DNA of 19,565 bases from Phyllobacteriaceae bacterium UBA1059 (lineage in GTDB: Bacteria > Pseudomonadota > Alphaproteobacteria > Rhizobiales > Rhizobiaceae): contig DCDI01000070.1 of the NCBI GenBank assembly GCA_002316345.1, forward strand, positions 25,726 through 45,290, written 5' to 3'. Below, in pieces: positions 7,436 to 13,665 of this stretch. Positions within the stretch are counted from its first letter, which is position 1, and each line of letters opens with the position of its first letter. The notes beneath the pieces are model-generated. The model was not told where the DNA came from and did no database searches. It saw nothing but the letters and a program-made list of their open reading frames with translations. The translations under genes were made by a program, and so were the position numbers.

Positions 7436-9481
7436 ATGACGGATAAGGGGTCCGGTCCGAGTGCGGACAGGCTGAGTACCGTCATCAAGTGCGCCTACTG
7501 GTTTGCCTTGATGGTCATGTCCGCCATGACCATTGCTTCCTTCGTGCTGCTGCAGCAGATGATGACGGAACAGCAGCGCGACGCCGGCATCCTGCAACTG
7601 TCCGGCGAGCAGAAGGCGCTGTCGCAGCGCGTCGTGTTTCTCGTGCTTGCCGCCAGCAAGGGCAATGGCGACAACGAAAACCTTGTTTATTCCCTGCGGT
7701 CCGCAACGGCGCTGTTCGAAAAGAACTATGATCGCCTGCTGGCGCTCACGGGTGCGGATTTCCACTCACCAAACGTGCAGGACCCCGCTTCGGTGGACGC
7801 CGTCTTCTACGGCAAGCCCTATCATCTCGACCATTTCTCAACGAGCCTGGCTGCCAATGGCTGGAGGCTCGCCACCGCAATCGAAGAGGGACTGGAGCAA
7901 GAAGGACAAGGCGCGACCTACCTGGCCGGCCGCGAGCGCGCCAATGTCGATCGCACCGTCGCCGACGCGACGCTCAACGCCTATGAAGCCCTGAGCACCC
8001 GGCTGATGGAGCAGGCCGAACAGCGGCGAGCACAGTTGATGAGCATGCATCGCAAGCTGTTCATGCTGTCCATGGCGACGATCGCGATGATCGGCCTGCT
8101 GGTTTTCCGGCCGATGACGCAGATGATCGTGCGACGCACCGGCCAGTTGGTGGAAGCGCGCAACGAGATGGCCTTTGCCGCCGAACACGATTCCCTCACC
8201 GGCCTTTACAACCGCGCCTATCTCATCGCCAATTTCGAGCGCTTTCTAAGCGATATGCGCGCCCGTGGCGAGCGGCTCGCGGTGATCCAGATCGATCTCG
8301 ACCGTTTCAAGCAGATCAACGATACGCTCGGCCATGCGGCGGGCGACATGGTGCTCAGCCGCACGGCCCAGCGCATGCGACAGGCCTGCCGTGCCAAGGA
8401 CATCTGCGTTCGCCTCGGCGGCGATGAATTCATCGTCCTCATCCCAGCGCCCAACAGCTTCACAAGCGTCCAGTCTGCCACAACGCATCTGCTCGACACC
8501 ATCAACCAGCCGCTGACCTTCAACGGGGCGACCATTCTTCCCGGTGCGAGCGCCGGCGTCGCGATTTTCCCCGATGATGCCAGCCGGTCTGAGGATCTGA
8601 TCGTGCATGCCGACCTCGCGCTGTATTCCGCCAAACGACTGGGCGGCGGAGCGTCTGCCTTCTTTTCCGGCGATCTGCGCGCCGAGCTCGATCATCACAA
8701 GGCGTTTGCGCGCGACATCCGCATCGCGGTCGCCGATGACGCCTTCAACGTCTTCTTCCAGCCGCAGGTCGATCTGATCGGAGGGTCCGTGATCGGCGTT
8801 GAAGCGCTTATACGCTGGCGCCACCCCGTCCGCGGCACGATCTCGCCATCAATCTTCCTGCCTGTCGCGGAAAAAAGCGGCGCGATGGCCGACATTGGTC
8901 GTCTCGTCATCCGCAAGGCCATTGCGCAAGCAGGCCTATGGCATCGCGCCGGCATCGTGTTCGGCCGACTTGCCGTTAATGTGTCGAGCGCCGAACTGCG
9001 CGAGCCCGACTTCGAGAGCTTCCTGTTCAAGGCACTGGACCAAGCCGGCTTGCCGATTTCGTGCTTCTCGCTTGAGATCGTGGAATCCGTCATCCTTGAT
9101 GATGAAAAGACCGGCATCGCCCACAAGCTGCGCCGGCTGCGGCTTGCCGGCATCCATCTCGAACTCGACGATTTCGGCACCGGCTATGCGGCGCTGGGTT
9201 ATCTGAAGACCTTTCCGTTTAACGGCCTGAAGATCGATCGCTCCTGGATGAAGGATTTTCCAGAGTCGCAGCAGGCGGAATCGGTGGTGGCAGGCATTAT
9301 CGCGCTGGCGCACGCTTTTGCGCTGACGATTACGGCGGAAGGGATTGAGACAGAAGCGCAGCTCGACCAGCTAAAACGGCTCTCTTGCGAAGAGGGGCAG
9401 GGCTACTTTTTGGGACGCCCCGTGCCGCTGGCGGACTTTGCTGCGCTTCTGGAAACCACATCTCAACCGATTCGGGCTTAA
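7436..9481 (+). CDS. Membrane c-di-GMP cyclase/phosphodiesterase (PilJ-like sensor, GGDEF, EAL)
   Basis: This is a dual-domain cyclic-di-GMP enzyme of 681 residues. ATG at 7436 follows GGGGGAAGAG; a GTG 13 codons upstream is less likely. Two transmembrane helices (about 18-40 and 205-222) flank a periplasmic region that begins LSGEQKALSQRVVFLVLAAS, resembling the PilJ/NarX-type helical sensor. Next come a GGDEF domain with an intact GGDEF (328-332) and an RAKD inhibitory site five residues before it, then an EAL domain with EAL at 456-458, AVNVSS, LEIVES, DDFGTGYAALGYLK, LKIDRSW and TAEGIETEAQ. All listed catalytic and metal-binding motifs are present, so both activities are possible. The GGDEF may instead serve as a regulatory GTP-binding domain. 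The stop codon coincides with the point where the DNA changes character. Confidence 0.9.
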   Translation: MTDKGSGPSADRLSTVIKCAYWFALMVMSAMTIASFVLLQQMMTEQQRDAGILQLSGEQKALSQRVVFLVLAASKGNGDNENLVYSLRSATALFEKNYDRLLALTGADFHSPNVQDPASVDAVFYGKPYHLDHFSTSLAANGWRLATAIEEGLEQEGQGATYLAGRERANVDRTVADATLNAYEALSTRLMEQAEQRRAQLMSMHRKLFMLSMATIAMIGLLVFRPMTQMIVRRTGQLVEARNEMAFAAEHDSLTGLYNRAYLIANFERFLSDMRARGERLAVIQIDLDRFKQINDTLGHAAGDMVLSRTAQRMRQACRAKDICVRLGGDEFIVLIPAPNSFTSVQSATTHLLDTINQPLTFNGATILPGASAGVAIFPDDASRSEDLIVHADLALYSAKRLGGGASAFFSGDLRAELDHHKAFARDIRIAVADDAFNVFFQPQVDLIGGSVIGVEALIRWRHPVRGTISPSIFLPVAEKSGAMADIGRLVIRKAIAQAGLWHRAGIVFGRLAVNVSSAELREPDFESFLFKALDQAGLPISCFSLEIVESVILDDEKTGIAHKLRRLRLAGIHLELDDFGTGYAALGYLKTFPFNGLKIDRSWMKDFPESQQAESVVAGIIALAHAFALTITAEGIETEAQLDQLKRLSCEEGQGYFLGRPVPLADFAALLETTSQPIRA

Positions 9482-9543
9482 CGCACTTTGACCGCCACGG
9501 CGGTCATCAGAACGGCAAAGCCCACGAAAATTGCCAGTTCCAT
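9478..9543 (-). CDS. 21-residue membrane microprotein
   Basis: On the reverse strand, an ATG at 9543 follows CTGAGGAGGATCGT, a near-ideal ribosome binding site with five-base spacing. The reading frame has 21 codons, is hydrophobic almost throughout (MELAIFVGFAVLMTA, then VAVKVR) and ends with TAA. This is the profile of a single-helix inner-membrane miniprotein with a basic C terminus. Its stop codon overlaps the stop of the forward GGDEF-EAL gene, exactly where the sequence changes from alphaproteobacterial to enterobacterial, so its last codons may or may not be natural. I do not recognise a named family. Evidence is limited to the ribosome binding site and hydrophobic composition. Confidence 0.5.
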   Translation of the reverse strand: MELAIFVGFAVLMTAVAVKVR

Positions 9544-9638
9544 ACGATCCTCCTCAGAAAAGTCCTAATAATTTTAGCGCTCCAGCGTGGAAGTTTTGTT
9601 CCGTAAGTGCGATTTATCTGAAAAAATCGGCGCGCAAC

Positions 9639-9670
9639 GCCGTAAACAGGCTGTTTGCGGCAATCTTTTT
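9639..9670 (+). terminator. Probable Rho-independent terminator
   Basis: GCCGTAAACA pairs with TGTTTGCGGC around a three-base loop (9639-9661), followed by AATCTTTTT. It faces forward. No enterobacterial forward gene precedes it in the window, so the gene it served was probably lost at the junction near 9480. Confidence 0.5.
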
Positions 9671-9746
9671 AGCGCCTGAGACTTAAGCCTGCCGCTCGCC
9701 TTTGCTACTCTCTGGGGCGAGTTCCCCACGTTCATGAGGAGAAAAC

Positions 9747-10043
9747 GTGAAATATTATGGAAAAGCGCTGCTGGCGCTGGGCATGTTCGCCTTAACCGCC
9801 TGCCAGTCAGCGAATAAACCTGATAACACCGCAGCAGACGCGGATGCGGCAAGCGACACCTGCGGCGCTTCGCAGTATCAGAGCTATGTCGGCAAGCCGA
9901 TTAGCGCCGCCAGCAGCCTGCGTCTGGAGACGCCGGTGCGGGCCATTCGCTGGAACAGCGCGGTCACGATGGACTTCAATCTGCATCGCCTCAACTTCCT
10001 GGCGGACAAAAACGACGTTATCAGCCAGGTCTACTGCGGCTAA
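9747..10043 (+). CDS. Peptidase inhibitor I78 family lipoprotein
   Basis: I78 proteins are small inhibitors of serine proteases such as subtilisin and elastase. This one starts at a GTG with AGGAGA upstream. It has a lipoprotein signal MKYYGKALLALGMFALTAC with the lipobox ending at Cys19, and Gln at +2 predicts the outer membrane. After a short Asn/Asp/Ala-rich linker the domain runs from TCGASQYQSYVGKPIS through VRAIRWNSAVTMDFNLHRLN to the family's terminal VYCG. The two cysteines (about residue 39 and the penultimate residue) should form the conserved disulfide. At 98 residues it is a normal length. It probably guards the periplasm or cell surface against foreign proteases. It is a single gene, with a long 3' tail before the terminator at 10159-10184. 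Confidence 0.85.
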   Translation: MKYYGKALLALGMFALTACQSANKPDNTAADADAASDTCGASQYQSYVGKPISAASSLRLETPVRAIRWNSAVTMDFNLHRLNFLADKNDVISQVYCG

Positions 10044-10158
10044 GGCGTCATAAAAAAAGCGTCGCATTGTCATGTGCTGGTCATCAAAGGGGGCGAGGAT
10101 GGATCGCGGATAACAGAGATTTCCTCGTCACTCTCAATATGCAATGCTCGTCTTGTTT
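10044..10158 (+). ncRNA. Candidate 3'UTR-derived or independent small RNA
   Basis: The 115 bases between the I78 stop and a strong forward terminator (10159-10184) carry no gene. The part just before the terminator contains AACAGAGATTTCCTCGTC followed by a pyrimidine-rich stretch, the composition expected of an Hfq-bound small RNA ending in a hairpin and U tail. I could not define a promoter, so it may only be the I78 mRNA tail or be processed from it. This is inference from layout, not family recognition. Confidence 0.25.
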
Positions 10159-10184
10159 ATTCCCGCTTCGGCGGGAATTTTTTT
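10159..10184 (+). terminator. Rho-independent terminator
   Basis: A perfect 8-base stem ATTCCCGC/GCGGGAAT closed by a TTCG tetraloop is followed by seven T residues. It acts on forward transcripts from the I78 gene or a small RNA; read the other way there is no T run, so it does not serve the reverse gene at 10188. Confidence 0.9.
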
Positions 10185-10187
10185 CGC

Positions 10188-10436
10188 TTATTCCGACGAA
10201 CCGGTTTCCATTAACTGCGCCAGCAGTTGACGATAATTTTCCAGACGGCGCGCGTCGCCTTCTACCTCCAGCCGTTCAATAACCCGCGCGATCACCGCTT
10301 TATTGGTGGCGGGCTCGCCAGCCTCCATTAGCTCGCGCAGGATCACCGCCAGCAGATCGGACTCCTGTGGGGCGCTCCAGGCGGGGCTGTTGAAATAGTC
10401 CACAATCGCACGGCTGGCACTGTTTTGAACTCTCAT
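10188..10436 (-). CDS. YmgB/AriR-like regulatory protein
   Basis: This is a small helical protein (82 residues) starting at ATG 10436, chosen because GGAGG stands five bases before it; longer starts lack such a site. The sequence MRVQNSASRAIVDYFNSPAW, then ESDLLAVILRELMEAGEPAT, NKAVIARVIERLE and a final helix ending QLLAQLMETGSSE follows the layout of E. coli AriR/YmgB: a short N-terminal segment with DYF/SYF, a helix with E..xL..xI..L, a G..xTNK-type turn and two more helices. Members act as dimers in acid tolerance and biofilm control, often under Rcs control. The identity level is modest, so only the family is claimed. Confidence 0.65.
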   Translation of the reverse strand: MRVQNSASRAIVDYFNSPAWSAPQESDLLAVILRELMEAGEPATNKAVIARVIERLEVEGDARRLENYRQLLAQLMETGSSE

Positions 10437-10573
10437 ATTCACCTCCGCTAAGGCGACGGCGCGTCTGCCACGGTCTGCGCAGCGCAGCGTGATAGTCAAC
10501 GTGATGGATAACGGTGGACCTCGCCGCGACGGGAAGTGGCGGAGGCGTTAGCGCAGCCGGAAAGCCGCACCTG

Positions 10574-10597
10574 CGCCAGAGAAACTGGCGTTTTTTT
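10574..10597 (+). terminator. Rho-independent terminator
   Basis: CGCCAG pairs with CTGGCG around a five-base loop (AGAAA), followed directly by seven T residues. It faces forward and would end a transcript arising inside or antisense to the 5' region of the YmgB-like gene. Confidence 0.75.
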
Positions 10598-10621
10598 AAA
10601 CATACAACCGACGTCAGAACT

Positions 10622-10649
10622 TGTCAGTAACAGACTGACATATTTTTTC
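10622..10649 (+). terminator. Second forward terminator-like hairpin
   Basis: TGTCAG and CTGACA form a six-base stem around TAACAGA, followed by TATTTTTT. It sits 25 bases after the first terminator; tandem terminators usually follow a well-expressed transcript. Confidence 0.5.
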
Positions 10650-10840
10650 ATCTCTGCTGACACACAGCCAACGGCACCATCGACATTCACTGCAAAAAAG
10701 CGCTGACAGCCTATATACGGCAGCGAAAAGGGGCTGACGCAGCGAAAAACGGTTTTTTTCTTTTTGTGCCATCATTTGTCGCTCAGCGACAGAGCGCCGT
10801 TGATAGACTGTGACCTCCCTCTGTCAGCGCCCGTTTGCTC

Positions 10841-12112
10841 ATGCCACGCACAATTGAATCCTGGAAAATCAATCTCATCTCGGTCTGGTTCGGCTGTTTT
10901 TTCACCGGCCTGGCCATCAGTCAGATCATTCCTTTTCTGCCGCTCTATATCGAACAGCTCGGCATCAAAGGCGGCGATGCGCTTAGCCTCTGGTCAGGGC
11001 TCACCTTCAGCATCACTTTTGTGGTCTCAGCCGCCGTCGCGCCGCTGTGGGGCAGTCTCGCCGATCGCAAAGGACGCAAGCTGATGCTGCTGCGCGCGGC
11101 ATTCGGCATGGGCGTGGTGATCCTGCTGCAGGCCTTCGTTACCCAGGCCTGGCAATTGCTGCTGCTGCGCGCGCTGATGGGGCTGACCTCGGGCTATATT
11201 CCCAACGCCATGGCGCTGGTGGCGGCGCAGGTGCCGCGCGACCGCAGCGGCTGGGCGCTGAGCTGCGTCTCAACCGGCCAGATCGGCGGGGGGATCCTCG
11301 GGCCGATGCTCGGTGGGCTGCTGGCGGACTGGGTCGGCCTGCGCATGGTCTTTATCGTTACCGCCGCGCTGCTGCTGGTGAGTTTTCTGGTGACGCTGTT
11401 TCTGATCAAAGAGACCGGCTATACGCCGGTGAGTAAAAAGGACAAGCTGAGCGGACGCGCGGTGTTCGCTTCGCTCGACAATCCCAGACTCATGCTTTGC
11501 CTGTTTGTCACGACCATGGTCATCCAGATGTGTAACGGCTCGGTTAACCCGATCCTGACACTGTTCGTGCGCGAACTGGCGCCGACCGCGGATAACATCG
11601 CCTTTCTCAGCGGGGTGATCGCCGCGCTGCCGGGCATCTCGACGCTGATTGCCGCGCCGCGTCTGGGCAGGCTGGGCGACCGTATCGGCACCCAGCGAAT
11701 TCTGCTGGCGACCATGGTGGCGTCGCTGCTGCTGCTCGTCGCCATGTCTTTCGTCACCAGCGCCACCCAGCTCGGCGTGCTGCGCTTTCTGCTCGGCTTT
11801 GCCGACGGCGCGATGATGCCGGCGGTGCAGACGCTGCTGGTGCGCCACTCGCGCGACAACATTACCGGCCGTATCTTCGGCTACAACCAGTCCTTTATGT
11901 ATCTCGGCAACGTCGCCGGCCCGCTGCTCGGCGCGGCGGTGTCGGCGCTGACCGGCTACCGCTGGGTCTTCTTCGCCACCGCGCTGGTGGTGCTGGTTAA
12001 CGTGCTGCTGCTGAAGCGCTTTTACCGTCGTCCGCGCACGGTGCTGGAGCCGAAGGGAAAAAGCGCAGCGCATAGCGCCAGCGACGCTGAGTCAACAGAT
12101 ACTCGGCGCTGA
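10841..12112 (+). CDS. mdtG: MFS multidrug efflux transporter MdtG
   Basis: This is a twelve-helix drug:proton antiporter in the inner membrane. From ATG at 10841 it begins MPRTIESWKINLISVWFGCF and matches E. coli MdtG throughout: SQIIPFLPLYIEQLGIKG, LWSGLTFSITF, PLWGSLADRKGRKLMLLRAA (the motif-A loop), VPRDRSGWALSCVSTGQ and a GPMLGGLLADWVGLR stretch. E. coli MdtG is linked to fosfomycin and deoxycholate tolerance and is under MarA/SoxS/Rob control; no marbox was evident here. At 423 residues it is slightly longer than the E. coli protein (408). The last ~20 residues (after KRFYRRP) are hydrophilic and overlap the LacZ-derived frame on the other strand, so the C-terminal tail may be a product of rearrangement. 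Confidence 0.9.
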   Translation: MPRTIESWKINLISVWFGCFFTGLAISQIIPFLPLYIEQLGIKGGDALSLWSGLTFSITFVVSAAVAPLWGSLADRKGRKLMLLRAAFGMGVVILLQAFVTQAWQLLLLRALMGLTSGYIPNAMALVAAQVPRDRSGWALSCVSTGQIGGGILGPMLGGLLADWVGLRMVFIVTAALLLVSFLVTLFLIKETGYTPVSKKDKLSGRAVFASLDNPRLMLCLFVTTMVIQMCNGSVNPILTLFVRELAPTADNIAFLSGVIAALPGISTLIAAPRLGRLGDRIGTQRILLATMVASLLLLVAMSFVTSATQLGVLRFLLGFADGAMMPAVQTLLVRHSRDNITGRIFGYNQSFMYLGNVAGPLLGAAVSALTGYRWVFFATALVVLVNVLLLKRFYRRPRTVLEPKGKSAAHSASDAESTDTRR

Positions 12113-12539
12113 CGCTCGGGCTCCAGGAGTCGTCGCCGCCGACGCCCATATGGAAGCCATCCAGGTTGAGCCAGCTGCCTTCCTCCTCGCGCAGCAGATG
12201 GCGGTGCGACGTTTCATGCAGCTGGCGCTGGCTGTAACGGCTGAGGTTGAAGTGGAAGCGGCCGCGCCATTCACTGTCGCCATACTGCAACCATTCGCTG
12301 TCGCAGCGCAGGCCGTTTTCGCTGGGGAAGACGTAAGGGGTGTAGAGCGCCGCCAGCGGCAGCGCCAGCCAGCCGGCGTCGCTAACCTGGCCGAGCATCA
12401 GCGGCTGGCCGGAGACCAGCCGGTTCGGCGCATAGCTGAGAAACGGCAGCCAGTAGAGCGCCAGGCTTAACAGCAGCAACAGCAGCAGCGCAACCGGCTG
12501 GCGCCGCGCTGCCAGCATCGCATCCCGCGACAGGGCCAT
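11997..12539 (-). pseudogene. In-frame fusion: N-terminus of permease YehY to C-terminus of LacZ
   Basis: Starting at ATG 12539, three bases after the osmF stop, the first ~55-60 residues match the beginning of the osmoprotectant permease YehY: a long Leu-rich helix, then LPFLSYAPNRLVSGQ (E. coli has LPFISYAPNRLVSGE). From about residue 62-66 the frame becomes the last ~95 residues of beta-galactosidase: LYTPYVFPSENGLRC, WRGRFHFNLSRYSQ, LHETSHRHLL, then WLNLDGFHMGVGGDDSWSPS. The LacZ end is blurred and the frame runs on to 11997, opposite the mdtG tail. The permease lacks all but its first membrane helix and LacZ lacks its active site, so neither part can work. The joint lies near 12343-12371. 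It looks like a single deletion between two reverse-strand genes that removed the rest of yehY, yehX, yehW and most of lacZ. Confidence 0.85.
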
Positions 12540-12542
12540 GGT

Positions 12543-13457
12543 TTACAGCAGCTTCTGCTGCTGCAGCCATTCGGTCGCCACGCTGCTGGCGTCCTGGCCT
12601 TCGACGGCGATCTTCGCATTCAGCTGCTGCAGGGTTTTCTCATCCAGCTTGCTGAAGACCGGCTTCAGCCAGCTTTCGATGTCTGGATAGGCTTTCAGCA
12701 CCGCGGCGCGGATCACCGGCGTCGGCGCATAAATCGGCTGCACGCCTTTAGGATCGCTCAGGGTTTGCAGGCCCAGCGCCGCCACCGGGCCGTCGGTGCC
12801 GTAGGCCATCGCCGCATTGACGCCGGAAGTCTGCTGCGCCGCCGCCTTGATGGTTACCGCCGTATCGCCGCCCGCCAGCGAGAGCAGCTGGCTCTGCGTC
12901 AGCTTGAAGCCATAGGCTTTTTCAAAGGCCGGCAGGGCGTCGCCGCGCTCGATAAATTCCGCCGAGGCCGCCAGCTTGAAGGTGCCGCCTTTTTTCAGGT
13001 AGCTGCTGAGATCGTCAAGCGAGCTAAGTTTGTTCTGCTGGGCGACATCCTGGCGCACCGCGATGGTCCAGGTGTTGTTCGCGGGCGCAGGCGTCAGCCA
13101 TACCAGCTGATTTTTGTCGGCGTCGAGCTTTTTCACCTTTTCATAGCCCTGACGCGCGTTTTTCCAGGCGCTATCTTTTTCGTCGTTAAAGAAGAAGGCG
13201 CCGTTGCCGGTATATTCGGGATAGATGTCCAGCTCGCCAGCGGTAATGGCGCCGCGCACCACCTGGGTGGTGCCGAGCTGGATTTTGTTCACCGTTTTCA
13301 CGCCGTGCTTTTCCAGCACCTGCAGGATCACATTGCCCAGCAGCGAACCTTCCGTATCGATTTTCGAACCCACGCGCACGGGATCGGCGGCCTGCGCCGC
13401 GCCTGTCGCCAGCAGCAGCGCGGCTGCCGTCAATGCCAGAAAACCAGACCTTGCCAT
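12543..13457 (-). CDS. osmF: Osmoprotectant ABC transporter substrate-binding protein OsmF (YehZ)
   Basis: This is a periplasmic binding protein for glycine-betaine-type solutes, 304 residues. ATG at 13457 with AAAGGA upstream begins MARSGFLALTAAALLL with signal peptide cleavage after AQA. The mature protein is nearly collinear with E. coli OsmF: DPVRVGSKIDTEGSLLGNVI, GTTQVVRGAITAGELDIYPE, YTGNGAFFF, TPAPANNTWTIAVRQD, GGTFKLAASAEFIERGDALP, AMAYGTDGPVAALGLQTLSD. In E. coli it leads the osmF-yehYXW operon, induced by osmotic stress and stationary phase through RpoS. Here the next gene is only the first part of yehY fused to lacZ, so OsmF has no permease or ATPase in this window and is probably an orphan unless copies lie elsewhere. 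Confidence 0.93.
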   Translation of the reverse strand: MARSGFLALTAAALLLATGAAQAADPVRVGSKIDTEGSLLGNVILQVLEKHGVKTVNKIQLGTTQVVRGAITAGELDIYPEYTGNGAFFFNDEKDSAWKNARQGYEKVKKLDADKNQLVWLTPAPANNTWTIAVRQDVAQQNKLSSLDDLSSYLKKGGTFKLAASAEFIERGDALPAFEKAYGFKLTQSQLLSLAGGDTAVTIKAAAQQTSGVNAAMAYGTDGPVAALGLQTLSDPKGVQPIYAPTPVIRAAVLKAYPDIESWLKPVFSKLDEKTLQQLNAKIAVEGQDASSVATEWLQQQKLL

Positions 13458-13491
13458 GAGGTGTTCCTTTAATTCGGTTATTTGTGAGGTG

Positions 13492-13498
13492 CTTATAG
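13492..13498 (-). promoter_or_regulatory. Possible sigma-S-type -10 element for osmF
   Basis: CTATAAG on the reverse strand lies 35 bases before the osmF start. The C before TATAAG is favoured by RpoS holoenzyme, and osmF is RpoS-dependent in E. coli. No clear -35 element is seen. Confidence 0.3.
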
Positions 13499-13564
13499 AG
13501 AATAGTCGTTTCGTCATGCATCGCGTAACACATTGCCTGAAGCGTGAAGTGTCGCGCCTCAACT

Positions 13565-13594
13565 TTTTCATACTGTTATCGGCTCGGTTATAAC
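13565..13594 (+). promoter_or_regulatory. Predicted promoter of the MetJ-box MFS transporter
   Basis: TTTTCA (13565-13570) and TATAAC (13589-13594) are separated by 18 bases and point at the MFS gene. Transcription would begin near 13602, so the MetJ boxes at 13605-13636 lie at the start of the transcript, where a repressor would block RNA polymerase. Confidence 0.4.
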
Positions 13595-13604
13595 TGAAAA
13601 GAAT

Positions 13605-13636
13605 TTACGTCCAGACGTCTGGACGGTAAGCTGTCC
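13605..13636 (+). promoter_or_regulatory. MetJ operator: perfect met box with degenerate neighbours
   Basis: AGACGTCT at 13613-13620 is a perfect MetJ box. In 8-base steps the flanking units are TTACGTCC (5 of 8 matches), GGACGGTA (4 of 8) and AGCTGTCC (5 of 8), giving the tandem-repeat pattern MetJ uses for cooperative binding. The perfect box is also the centre of the larger palindrome GTCCAGACGTCTGGAC. It lies 30-60 bases before the MFS gene start. Confidence 0.6.
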
Positions 13637-13665
13637 ATTCACTCACAATAATTACAGACAACATT

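Larger units (their letters stand above)
10437..10840. other. 404-base intergenic region with two forward terminators
   Basis: This lies between the divergent YmgB-like and mdtG genes. It holds the two terminator hairpins listed separately, both facing forward, although no forward gene lies before them after the I78 terminator. The segment 10437-10573 is GC-rich with a repeated ATCACG on the reverse strand. The mdtG-proximal part is AT-rich with runs of A and T around 10745-10765 and should hold the mdtG promoter. No protein-coding frame here is convincing. Confidence 0.5.

Noticed and set aside
10085..10184. DsrA small RNA
   Set aside because: Only a short stretch (AGATTTCCT) resembles DsrA; the rest of the sequence, the structure and the genomic location do not.
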